Shown: piece by piece, positions 22,574-33,757 of the stretch
How the letters are laid out: each line of letters starts with the position of its first letter
How positions within the stretch are numbered: position 1 is the first letter of the stretch
Origin: Polytrichum commune
Taxonomy: Eukaryota > Streptophyta > Polytrichopsida > Polytrichales > Polytrichaceae
DNA length: 64,000 nt
Assembly (NCBI GenBank): GCA_950295325.1
Contig: OX485803.1
Location: 56,559,554-56,623,553, forward strand
Direction of reading: 5' to 3'
Translations under genes and position numbers: made by a program
The notes under the pieces: generated by a model
What the model was told of the DNA's origin: nothing
What the model saw: the letters and a program-made list of their open reading frames with translations, nothing else
Databases searched by the model: none

Positions 22574-25500
22574 TTACACCTTGCCAGTGTACTTGTAGTG
22601 GAGGTCAAAGTCATGGCGTAATGTCATCAAAGCACTGCGCCTCGCCCCCTCTGCAAAGGAAAAAAAAACCAGGGAATTATTCATCAAATTACCAAATCTG
22701 TACCTTGCATAATCGATAAAATTTTCTTGGCTTTTTAACCCAGTTCTTCTACCCATAAAATTGACCTCTATTATGTGATGTCACCAGTACATGCCCTAGA
22801 TATCAGTGTATGCAAAATATCACCACCAACTTATAGTTTTCCATTTTGCAAGCTCAATTGCTATCTCTTTAGGGGCTGCCATGTGGAAGTAAATTTTATC
22901 ATACCTCCAAGTGCAGCATGTAACTGCTGAAGATCATTGCCTGAACATGCATCAAGCAGAGAAAAAGCACCTGGGCGCAGAGCACTGTCCACCTCCCTGT
23001 AAAAAAAAGTACAACAAAAAAATATAAATTATCTACAAACCAAGGTTATTGCCAATACAGCTACCACCTAAAAATGCAATAATAGATATATTCCATCATT
23101 TTGGAAGAGTTGACAGTGATTGAAGTCTAGAAAGTATACAAGTGTGTACAAATTAAGATATCCCCAACCATACAAGCAAACAAGTACTGACCTTTTAAGT
23201 CCAATTCCGCCTAAACTGTGTCCTGAAAGAACATTCAGATAATCTGCAAGGAGATGAGAGCAGTATTTTCCCATGGTCTCCTTCTGTTTTCCCATCTGAG
23301 GATCAACCAAGTGTGAATTTCAACAGAGGTATGCAAGTATCTTGTAGCACCTCTTATTGTTCCAAATTTCAAAGCTTCTTGTTGATGATTATATGTGTTA
23401 GCCATTGGCATCTCATTTACACCAAAAGTCAATGTGGTCAATGTTTAGGAGATTAGTGAACAGTCTTAATCTAGAGAAGAAAGCGTAAGCCAATTGATGC
23501 TATATTGCTTCAGATATCAGAAATAGGAAGTACTTCAAAGCCTTGCAAGTTTCATCTAAGGACCTATGTAACCATGAGAAGTAAAGCATATACGAAAACG
23601 AGTTAATGGACAGAACCAAGCAAACATGAAAGACTGGGAACAACACTATATATCAAGATGAGAAATTCCTGGATGTGCATTTGAGTAATTTTGCATCACA
23701 ATAATCTGCAATTCAGAATACAAACCTCTTCGTAAACCCGACACAACCAGCTTCCACATTGGGCAGCCATTCCTGTGATCGAGGTGGATGCTTCTTCATC
23801 AGTCGTTTCTGTCCAGCTGGGAACAGTTAAGCATTGCAGTAGAACATGACATGATTCTCCAAGCAACGCCATACTATGTCCACATTCCCTGATCATTAAA
23901 CCTTAAAAGAAGTCAAAATTTGTAGTCACTGATCATAGCATTCTTAAGTGCGAAGATAGGTAACAATGAGGTGTTAGCTAACAAGAGCTTGCCACTTGAC
24001 TATTCTTGGCATTCATGCATGTAATCAAGGACATTGATTCTTGGATTTATTCTTGACGTTAGAATAGAAAAAGATGTTCTTACACATGCTTAAGAATGCA
24101 ATGATCAGATACACACCAACATCCTGGAATACATATGTTGAAGATGATAGAGAAAATCTTGGAAAATATCAAAACATACCGCAATCGATGCCGTAGCAAT
24201 GCACAAAGCAGTCTGCAGCATGCAATATAGAGTTTCACAGACTTCTCATTAAATGTCTGTACAAATTTCCCCCTCTGTTGTATCTCATTCCAAGATACTG
24301 AGCTTTGCAAGAGTACTACTGAGTTTGGTTTCCCAAACTCATGGAATGGTCTGAACAAAAGAGCAGGGGATTGCAACGCAAGTGCCACAAAGTTGGCCTT
24401 CATTGGAAATATTACTGCTCGAGCTGCAAGTGTTGTTAAAACCTCTACACTACACAGCACAACTGGGGCTGCACTGACCATGTGCAGCCTGTCACCATTG
24501 ACTTTAGAGTTCTGATGTCTTTCACACAAAAGTGTGGGACCTTGCATGTGTCCAAGAAGGTTGAATAGACCTCCCAGAAAAGCTGGACAATGACTTGCAA
24601 GAAGATGTAATCTCATTTTCCCTGCAATAAACAAAAACCTCTTGATTAGACACCACCTGCCACCAATAATTTCTACTTCAAAAATTCTAGCTGGTCATAA
24701 GAGCCAAATCCTGAGGTCACTGGAAAACGATTCTATCAAAAATTAGCTTTTTAAGTTTTTTGTGGGTAAATACCACATGCTCGTTCCACCCACAGAGCCC
24801 ATATGTTTTCCAATCCCTTGTTATTGCGAGGGAGGAACCCTCTGAACCCCTTCCCACCCTCAAGAAATGAGAAGGTTGTCTCTCTCACAATACTACAAGG
24901 GCAATGAAGATTTATGATATATATGGACTTCAAGTTTGAAATGAGCATGTGGCATTGGCTGAAACCACTGAAAGCTGATTATTGAGATTCACTTTACAGC
25001 GACCATAGGAGTTGCTTTTAAAGTCACCATATCTTGCATTTGTCAGAGCCACCCAGAGCTAGAGAACTAATGTCAACAACCCCACAGGGTACATTTGTGA
25101 GTAAGGTGAGCAGGTCTAATTTGGTTGCTTATCTTAATCAGAAGCCTATATTCAAGTGGTGTGTGCTTAGGTGTGGATTTACGAACGAACACCAAAAAGA
25201 CACGTCTTTTAAAGAGATTAGACTACATGCTCAAAAATTGTTCATTTTTCTAGGTTCAGTGGTCGACATAATTGAGGGACCTATATGAACATTTAAGAAG
25301 AAAGAAAATTTCACATTGATAATGAATAAGATATTCATATGACTTCCAAAAATTATGAGGAAAATGACTACGGCTTTGATTTGGATTTGCTAATCATCTT
25401 GTATTAATTATGTGTTTAGTGTCCTGGGAGAAGTGGGTGCAGAGATAAAAGTGGTTTTTTTAGGCCCACTACCTAGAACAACACAATCACACTTTCTCTG

Positions 25501-28500
25501 GCTCATCCTAATTCACTCAAATATACATTCAACAAAGAAGCAACTTCTGGAATGCCCTGACTTATATAAAAACAGGGGAAACATATAAGCTCTGCAAAGT
25601 ATAACCAGGATAGAGTCTGAAGAATTGATTGCCTGAAACAGCTTGTAACAAAAGGCTGAGGCACTCAACACCTGATGCTACAACAGTCCCGACCTCACAA
25701 GTTTTTGCATTAGTGACTTCAAGGCCTGACCCACGGTTGGAGCCTCCCCATACACCTGACATAGCTTTCTCCACAGACTGCAATGCAAGAACCATATGCT
25801 GCCGTGGGGCATACTTCAACAGGCTCTCAAATGACTTTTGTACTGCAAATTCGAGTTGTGCAGACCATTTACTTATCATTGAGTTACTTCCATTCCTTAA
25901 CCCTTCCGGACCTCGGAAATCGTGGTTGTTGAGATCCCAATCAGCTGTCTCCAAAGTTTCCCTCAGCAAGTCATCATCAAGGTTGTCAGCCGTTTCTGTT
26001 TCTGTTTCTGTCCAAGGGTCATCTCTCAGAGGTGTAAGAGCCCCAAGAAGCTCTATGTGTAAGTTTATAAGCTTGTTGAAGTCTATGGGTGAGATTAAAG
26101 GCTTCATACAAGGGAGGTAGGCTCCCACAGAGCCCATATACTGTACAACCCCCACCAACCACCTCGGCTTTTCCATTTTCTGTGTTGGAATACGTTGAAC
26201 TGATCCTGATAAAAGCCAATACGAGGCAAGAAGAAGTGTGTCCAAAGAAGGAGGGGGAGCATCATTTATATAGCCAAAACTTGGTGATGATGGTGAAAGG
26301 GACGAAGCAAAGGCAAAAGGTGAAGAAAATAGCCCTCGCAACTTTAAGACTGCAGCTATCGCCATGTAAAGCTCCCCAACAAGTTTTGATTTATCCCCAT
26401 CTTTCTCTTCCAATATGCTTTGCAGGCCCCCAAACTGGGAAGATGAAGAAGATCCTTCTGTGACATTGTTCAAGCTAGATTCCAAGAGATGAAAACTATC
26501 TTGTACATCTATAACCTCTGCTTCATGCTCCTCGTTCCCAAGACCGTCTTCTTCAACAGTGGTATCTTTATCTGGTGAATCTTCGTCACTTGATACTTCA
26601 CCCAAATCTTCATCCATCATGTCTATATCTTGATTTATAGGATTCACATTCTCAACTTCGTCAGGACTATTATCTTCTAAATCAGCATCAACAACGTCCT
26701 GGATTTTCATCTTTGTTTCCGTCAAAAACCCAAGACCAGCAGCACCAGTGGGAAACAACAGGTGAATCAAAATTCGAACCAGAACCGGTTCAAGCTCCAT
26801 GATGATGTTTAACCAAGACTCTGGAAGTTCTTTTCTCCAAACTATGGGAGTGAACTTTGAGTTTCGACATTCTTCGTCAACATTTTCCAATGCCTTCGTC
26901 ATGCTCCACAGACAACTACTAATAGCTGCAATAGTTGTTAAAGGAGCAATCCAACCTGACAAAAAGTCTCCAGCCTTGAGTAACACTTCGAGATTACGGA
27001 TGTCGGCGGCGAAAACACTCTCAAAGACTGACAGAGGCCCTTTCAACTTCTTGGACTTCTTCCGTGATTTAGTATCTCCTAAATCAGCCATATCCAGAGA
27101 CGGCTTTGGGCACACAAGCAACTTTGTGTCCTCCACACAGATGTTCCCTAATGATGCTTCTATAACTGCACAAGTTCTCTTCATTAGGGCGAAGAGAAAA
27201 GTACAACTTTCTTGTTCATTATTATGAACACTTAACAACGCTCCTTGAGAAGCTCCTTCAGTTGCACCTGAGACAATCTGAAATGAACTTCTCAAAACAT
27301 GATCTGATTTCTGCAGGCAAGAACTCAAGGCTTCCGGTAAGAGTGTCAAGCACTGGGTGCTTGGTGAATCACCAAAGAGAATGCGCAAAAATTCAGATTT
27401 CTTGATACTGGGATTTGAAGTAGTAAAGGAATCGGTCAGAAACTCCAGGGCACTATGGCACCCAACAAGCGCATTCGCCAATACAACATAAGAGGGGGAT
27501 GAGAGAACTCTTGCTGCCTTTTTCTGAGAGGATTTCGAAGTAGACTTGGCAGCTAGATATTTGCTGAAAAGGACATCAACTAACAGCCTGCAAACAATGT
27601 ATACATGAACATGCAATTAGTACCTAAAGTATTAAACGCACGATTAGTATGAAATGATTCGCAGCTCCAAATCAAGGCCATAGCCATTTCCTCATAATTT
27701 TCGGAGCTCGTATGAATATCTTATTCATTATCAAAGTGAAGATTCTCTTTCTTGTTAAATGATCTTATACATCCCCCCAATTATGTTGACTATTGAATCT
27801 AGAAAATTTCACACATTTTGAGAAAGTAGTCTAATCACTTTCAAACATGTCTTTTTTATGTCTGTTCTTAGATCCACACCCAACCACAAACCACTCAAAT
27901 ATAGGTGTCGAATTAAGATAAGTAACCAGACTAGACCCTCTTACCTTACTTCAAAATAAACAAAACTAGTATCAGGGTTCCCAGTAGTCCATTGTACTGT
28001 AAACAAACCGTAAGGTTCCACCTGCTTAAAGTAAGCTTGGCAAATTCCAAGTCATCGTAAAAATGACATATTGTAGCTATAAAACACTACGTAACAGCAG
28101 CCTCCATTAGAGCTTCACTGATGCCAATATCCCACCTTTCTTTCCTGCAAGAAAACATTTCCCTACCAGAACCATATCTACACAGAAATACAATGAAAGG
28201 ACAGAAGGGAATCAAGTCTTACTTTTCAAGTTCGCAGATTGGGTATGCAAATCGAGCAATGTCTGCAGGTCGCAGGTAACCATATGGGAGGTGAACCAAT
28301 AACTTTAGAAGTCCAATACAATGACCAAAGGTGTTTGCTTGATCAATTGTCCAACACAAGTCTTGATGACCTGATTTCACACGGCCTTGTTGAGAACTCA
28401 TGGTTGACTTCACCTTTTCAACAAACTCAGCATTAGTTGTCTCAGTGGTAGTGACAGGTGTTGTACTTTCAATACATTGATCAAAGATGCTAAAAATAGG

Positions 28501-31500
28501 CCTCTCTCCTTCAAAAATCACGAGCAAAATGACTTTGAGCTCCTGCAGGAAGGAGGATGCAAACACTTGTCGTATATCCTGCAAGAAGTGAATACAACAC
28601 ATAAGATTTAGGAGATCCCTGTTACAAAAACAAAGTCCACGCAGTCTTATGTATTCAAGTCACAACTGGAGTACCACCACATTCTCAGTTGAGGTGCACA
28701 GACATGGTAAAACGTCTGGCTTGCATTCATAAGTCAATTGAGTAGTGTTGTCATTCTCTATTCACCTCATTTTCAAAGAACTCGAGGTTTGTAAGAAGGT
28801 CCCAAGTGATGCCATCCAAGTTGACAACAAAGTCATCTTCAATACTGGTCGGGTCACTTTCTTCTTTAATTTTTTCTGTACACTCACCCATCTTTCTGTT
28901 CAAATTGCAAGCTCTGCCAATGCGCAAAACTGTCACAACAAATCGCTTCAGATCATCCTCACTTGCATATTGTGACCAGACATCAGTTGTCGCACAAAGA
29001 AGGCACCATCTGTACCCAAAGCAAAAGTACCCAAAGATTGTTAGGTTCAGTTTCCTACAGAGAATAACAGGTGAAGACAATTACGTACAATGGCAAAGTC
29101 ACAAGAGCATGTGGCTCATGTACTTGATACCTTTCTCAAATCAGTCAGGGAAACACAGTCTACTTGGAAACATTTCAAAATCAGATTGTAGAGATGAGAG
29201 ATACGCCCTAACTCAAACATGACTTTTGGTTGACAGTTGGTTGTTTTGCATACAACACCTTCCATGTTTGGTAAGTTTTTGGTACATGCTTGGAGGTAGT
29301 GTGGAGGTTTCAATGAAGAATATTACGGTTTATTGAGGGTCAAACTCATTCTGGCATGCCAAGAGGTACTCAAATAAGTCTGGCCCACAATGAACCGGTA
29401 TAGGTTGCTCTTTGCTCAAATTCAAACACTACCTGCAAGCATGGACCACAAGTGGAAAGAAAATATTGATATTGTATGCAAAACAACCAATTGAAAACCA
29501 TGAGGGACTAACTCCCAATGAAAAGCCCCATTAAATTAAGGGATGATTCTAAGGGAACAGACAAACTGAATGCACTAAATTACAGACACCTACATAAGCC
29601 TATCAATCAACAAATATAAAAAACCTAAAATTAACACACATAATGGATGACTAGGTCTATCAGCCTTGATGCACTTTAGACATGTGCTTGGCAGGGCAGT
29701 AAAAACATGAGGAGTTTAAGGAAGCAGCAGTATACCTAGATATGAGAACAGTCTTCGAATCCAAAGTCGCCATAACTTTATCCCACTTCAGATTACTTAG
29801 GGTGTACTCCCGCCCAATATTGTCAAGACCATCCAGCATAAAAGCCACCAGCTTTGCCCCTTCTCTTTGAAGTGATCGTATAGCCTTTGCTAATTTCTTT
29901 GTTGAGTCAGCATTTGCAACAAATCTTGCGGCCCGTATATTTTGATCAAGGTCTACGACACTTTGTAGAGCTACAGTGCTGAGGGTATGACCCACAGCTG
30001 GTACCATTAGGAGCCATTTTGATCCAATCTTCTGCTCTAGATTTCTCAAAAGCTTTGACATCTTCACGGAGCCTCTGTGTAAGGACATGAGGAATCCATT
30101 TTGCTCCAAATATGAGACTGTATCTGTTTCAGTTGCACTAAGAAGATCAAACTCAGGTTCAAAAACACTGGCCTTTGCTTTCTTAGCAGCTTTTGGGGGC
30201 ATCAATGACACACACTGCCGATGCAGCATTTGAGAAGCTGAATACAATGTCAATAATAATAGAGAATTCCAGCAAACCGAATCATCCTCCTCTGCATTTG
30301 ATTTGTCATTGTTCTCAGTATTCTTTTCAGTTTGAGTGCATTTATCCACCAGCTTTGTTAATGATGGGCCAAGGACCTTAATAAGAAGCTCCCTAATGGC
30401 ACCAGCTACAGGAACACTATTTGAGGCACTGACATTTGCATTTTCAACAATACAAGTGTAAACCTCTACAAGTCCCTTCAATGAACTTCCAAAGATCTTC
30501 AACTTCAATTTATCTCGGGTTTCAACTGTTTCCAGTGTTTTAGTCACTGCCTCTGTCAATCTCCTCAATAACTGTGGCACTTGTCCTTCAGGAAGCTTTT
30601 GTATCACAGACCCCAGAGTGACTAGGAACAGCTTCGCACAAACAATTTTCTCAACCGCGCTAGAGAGAATATCAAGTTCGATAGAATTTTGTAAGAGAGT
30701 AAGAGAATCGGTAAGAAAATAGATTGGGATGTCAACCTGCCATCAGCAACGTCTAAAAATATTGGTTAGAATGCACAGATGAATCCAAGAAACAAAGAAT
30801 TTGGCGTCAGCAATTGTATGAGCTCTTCATCTCAGATGCGAAAAATAGATGAAGAAAATTGAATGCTACTCAAACTGAAATAAGGTAGACAGAAATTTTG
30901 GCAAAGTCAAGGAGGAACAATCCTTAAACCAATCTCATACAAGTGTATCGATCAGAAAGATTAGAATAATTTACTTTCACAAATTCAAATTGCCAGAGAG
31001 AAAAGAGATACCCACCTGTCTCAGATCACTGTACATAATCAGCAAACCCTGGCCTAACTCCAAAGCTTCCTGTGTTGTCCTCTCTGGCTCTTCATTGGTG
31101 GCAACCATTTTGAACACAAACAACCAAAAATGTTCTAGTTGTTCTTCGAAAACCCTATAATCAAGCTCAAGAAGATACCGTAGTGAGAAAATAATGTTTC
31201 TAGAAAGAAGCTCAATTTCTTTCTTGGAACAGTCCCTTGTCTCCTGCCCTGACAATCGCTTCTTTTTCTTTGCAACAGGGGCCTTTACATCCGCATGGGA
31301 CCAAATATCAAAAGCTACAGTTCCCACTTTGACAATTGTTTTGTGAACTTCTTGTAAAAACCCCAAATAGGTTGAAGCAGGTGTGTCCTCTAGAGATTTG
31401 TATGCCTTGACCTCCTTGGCAGATTCAAGAAGCTCTGTAACAGCTACCATCAATGAAGAAATCCGAATAATACAAGCTTCTGCAGGTTGACTTGCATCTA

Positions 31501-33299
31501 ACTTAACATTATTTGACCCAGTGAGATGTTCAAGTTCTAATTTTAGAGGACCAAGTAGCTCGGCAAAGACTGTAAAGAGTGTGTCTGTTTCATTTGCTTG
31601 CTTTTTCACATATGGAGTTGCATTGTCCTCATCCTTTTCCCCCTCGTCTTCACCAGGTTGGTCTATTGGGTTTGCCTCTCCTCCTGTAAGTCCACCCGCC
31701 AGTTCCATTAACGACACTCTTGAGCAACAATTAAATTTTTTTTTAAAAGGCCTCTCCTGCTCAGTGTACAGTCGGCAATGAAGAAAAACCCTATCGGCAC
31801 AAAATTATATGATCCAATCCCTCATAGTAGCTAACTTTGTAGGTGTCGAACAATCCAAGCCTTGACAGACAAAAGTAAATGCACCCATCATTGTGAACGT
31901 TAGGCAACTCCTACGGTCACTGTAAAATGATTCTCTCAATAATCGATGAGCAATTAAGAAATTGCAAAACATATAGGCTTCGTGGGTGGAATGGGTTTAC
32001 AGTCTTGCTCAATAACACCTAGAAAGACGACGCTTTTGAAAGAATCATTTTCCAGTGACCATAGGAGTTGCTCTTAGCCACTGAGCAACTTACATACGAT
32101 TTTCAATAAGAGCATCACCATATTCAAAATTCACATTACCATGAATGTCCAATTCATAGGGTGGCATGATGATGATGGCAGGAATTGCTGATGATATTAC
32201 CTGAAGTGCTCTCTGCAGTTTGTGGCTTTCCTTGACCACGAACGCCATAAATATCCTCCGAAAGGGCTGTTCGTTGAGCTTTCAATCTCTGTGCATACAT
32301 CTTAAATACACGCCCGAGTCCTGTTAGCACGACGAGGTTCCCAGATTTCCTAAATTCTTCCAGCTTCTGGAAAAACATCCGGTGGTAACTCCTTTGACGA
32401 AATTCTGAGTCCTTTTTCCCAGTTGAATTGGCATCCACAGTCGAATTTTCCACTTTCCTCTTCCTCAGAAACACACAAACTTCAGCATATCCTCCAACAT
32501 GAGCCGAATGAAATAATCCGTTCCCTAGAATCTCTTGCGCAGCAAAGACTACCCTGTTCTCTAAAATCGAATTACTCCTACTACTTACTGATTCTCCAAC
32601 AACTTGTAGCAACGGCTCTACGAGTCTTGCAATTATAACCTGAAATACTTTGGAAGGGTTCGGATGAGTAGCCACAGTTCGGGAAAACCCTTCTACAACC
32701 AAACTAACCAATATTCTCAAGGAATCGCTCTGTTCCTCTAGTTTCAGAAGACTAAGAGCAGCAATTGTTAATGTAACCCAGCTTTCTAAGTTCGACCGAA
32801 AAGGACGATCAAATTCGTGAAATAGCACGTCGACCACTAAAAGTAATTCTTCTACCAAAGGTTGCGAGGGAGAAACTGAGATGGCAGATGTCAAGGACCG
32901 CATTAATGTGGGCGATACACTCGTAAAAGGATGAAGAAACCCGGACACCAAACAAAACTTCAACACTGCCCAATAGCGTGTGTCCAAGTGTGCAGGAATT
33001 TCTTCCTGTTGCGCAGTTGTTTCTCCGGGTTTGGATGACTTGATCAAGGCGGATTGTACCCACTCGGAGATGAAACCAACGAACTGCGGCATTTTCATAA
33101 ACCCGGCGCTTGAATCCGAGCTTCCACTTTGGGCACCTGCACTTTGCATAAACGCAGATTGCTCGACAAATGTGTAAGCGAGCTCAATTTTTCTGTGCGC
33201 GGCGGCTGTGGGAAGTCGGAGCGCTTGCACGAGCTCCAGGCGCGCCATTGGGTCGTTTGCAATCGGGTTGCGCATGACGGAATCATCGTCCTTCGCCAT
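22574..33299 (-). CDS. URB2: URB2/NPA2-like nucleolar ribosome-biogenesis protein, 11 exons
   Basis: Exons (minus strand): 33299-32201, 31716-31016, 30736-29736, 29009-28766, 28578-28223, 27587-25606, 24621-24180, 23888-23726, 23295-23192, 22996-22905, 22650-22574. All phases agree and give 2086 residues, close to plant URB2 (about 2000). The start ATG at 33299 sits in a good context (gctATGGCG). The C-terminal exons carry the family's diagnostic domain: ALRPGAFSLLDACSGNDLQQ, then LMTLRHDFDLHYKYTGKV at the very end. The rest is an alpha-helical, repeat-like scaffold with an acidic Asp/Glu/Ser-rich stretch in exon 6. In yeast, Urb2/Npa2 works in early pre-60S particles during 27S pre-rRNA processing, so nucleolar action is expected. 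Weakest junctions: exon 2 acceptor (caagag) and exon 6 donor (CCTG|gttata). Confidence 0.92.
24701..25018. mobile_element. Tourist-like MITE in a URB2 intron, TAA duplication
   Basis: The left end gagccaaatcctgaggtcac tggaaaacgattct mirrors the right end agattcactttacagcgac cataggagttgcttt. TAA flanks both sides (24698-24700 and 25019-25021). The same terminal sequence bounds the element at 31903-32073, so this is a family. It is 318 bp and non-coding, and lies in intron 6 of URB2. The 3-bp duplication points to PIF/Harbinger transposition. Confidence 0.7.
25050..25470 (+). repeat. Intronic dispersed repeat R2, copy 2 (URB2 intron 6)
   Basis: It matches 9775-10135 in DRP1 in the same orientation and 27650-27970 in reverse. 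Shared words include gacctatatgaacatttaag, ttgcttatcttaatc/ttacttatcttaattc and gtggtgtgtgcttaggtgtg. It directly follows the Tourist-like MITE, so this intron collected at least two insertions. Confidence 0.65.
27650..27970 (-). repeat. Intronic dispersed repeat R2, copy 3 (URB2 intron 5)
   Basis: The reverse complement matches 25110-25400 closely, for example ttacttatcttaattcgac, cctatatttgagtgg and gtgattagactactttctc. With the copies in URB2 intron 6 and DRP1, three introns of two adjacent genes hold the same element. Confidence 0.65.
31903..32073. mobile_element. Short Tourist-like MITE in URB2 intron 1, TTA duplication
   Basis: The left end ggcaactcctacggtcactg taaaatgattct mirrors the right end agaatcattttccagtgac cataggagttgctc. 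It is flanked by TTA on both sides (31900-31902 and 32074-32076). At 171 bp it is about half the length of its relative at 24701-25018, sharing mainly the ends, as expected of deletion derivatives. Confidence 0.75.
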
Positions 33300-33348
33300 A
33301 GCTGATTGCTCTCTCCTCTCTTCCAACACGAGACGAGAAAAGGAGCTT

Positions 33349-33357
33349 AAACCCTAA
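33349..33357 (-). promoter_or_regulatory. Telo-box just upstream of URB2
   Basis: The + strand reads aaaccctaaaaccct, an AAACCCTAA telo-box beginning about 50 bp before the URB2 start codon. In plants this motif, acting in either orientation with site II elements, marks promoters of ribosomal-protein and ribosome-biogenesis genes. A TGGGCC site II core lies at 33573-33578. The pairing fits the gene's predicted role. The transcription start is not known from the sequence. Confidence 0.65.
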
Positions 33358-33445
33358 AACCCTCAGACCTCAACCAAAGTCATCCAAAGTTGGATGTTGA
33401 ATCATTCATCCATAGAGGGTCCCCATGGGAGATCGTTGTCACTAA

Positions 33446-33545
33446 GGGCCCCTCAAAAAGGGGCCCCCGCCTCTGCCCGCCCTGCCCTAGGCTCTGCCCT
33501 AGGCTCTGCCCTACCCGCCCGAACCAGCTGCCCGCCCCGCCCTGC
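33446..33545 (-). promoter_or_regulatory. G-rich tract on the URB2 sense strand with a short hairpin
   Basis: The + strand is strongly C-rich (repeated ctgcccgccc and gccctaggctctgccctagg), so the URB2 coding strand has many GGG runs able to form G-quadruplexes. At the outer end, gggcccctcaaaaagggg plus cccc forms an 8-bp stem. The tract lies 150-250 bp upstream of the URB2 start. A similar tract in opposite orientation is at 37926-37990, so it may be a dispersed repeat and not a promoter element proper. Confidence 0.45.
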
Positions 33546-33757
33546 CAGACAGAGTGATGAGAGACGGCATGATGGGCCTCGTCGTCTTTCTCCTTCCAAG
33601 CCTTCATTTCCTCCTGCATTTCAAAATTCGTCTTCGTAATCCTCTCCTCATCGATGCAGCCACATCTTTCTCCTTCCATCCTGCAAGCTCCACCTGAGAA
33701 GTATGCTAAATATGACTCCTTCACGGAGTTGTGGGTTCTTCTGAAATGAGAGGTCAT

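Noticed and set aside
32154-32200. Extension of URB2 exon 1 ending in a His-rich tail before a stop
   Set aside because: It is intron read-through. A GT donor at 32200 joins in phase to exon 2.
33300-33329. Ten extra codons upstream of the URB2 ATG
   Set aside because: They would start from GTG. The first ATG in frame is at 33299, in good context.
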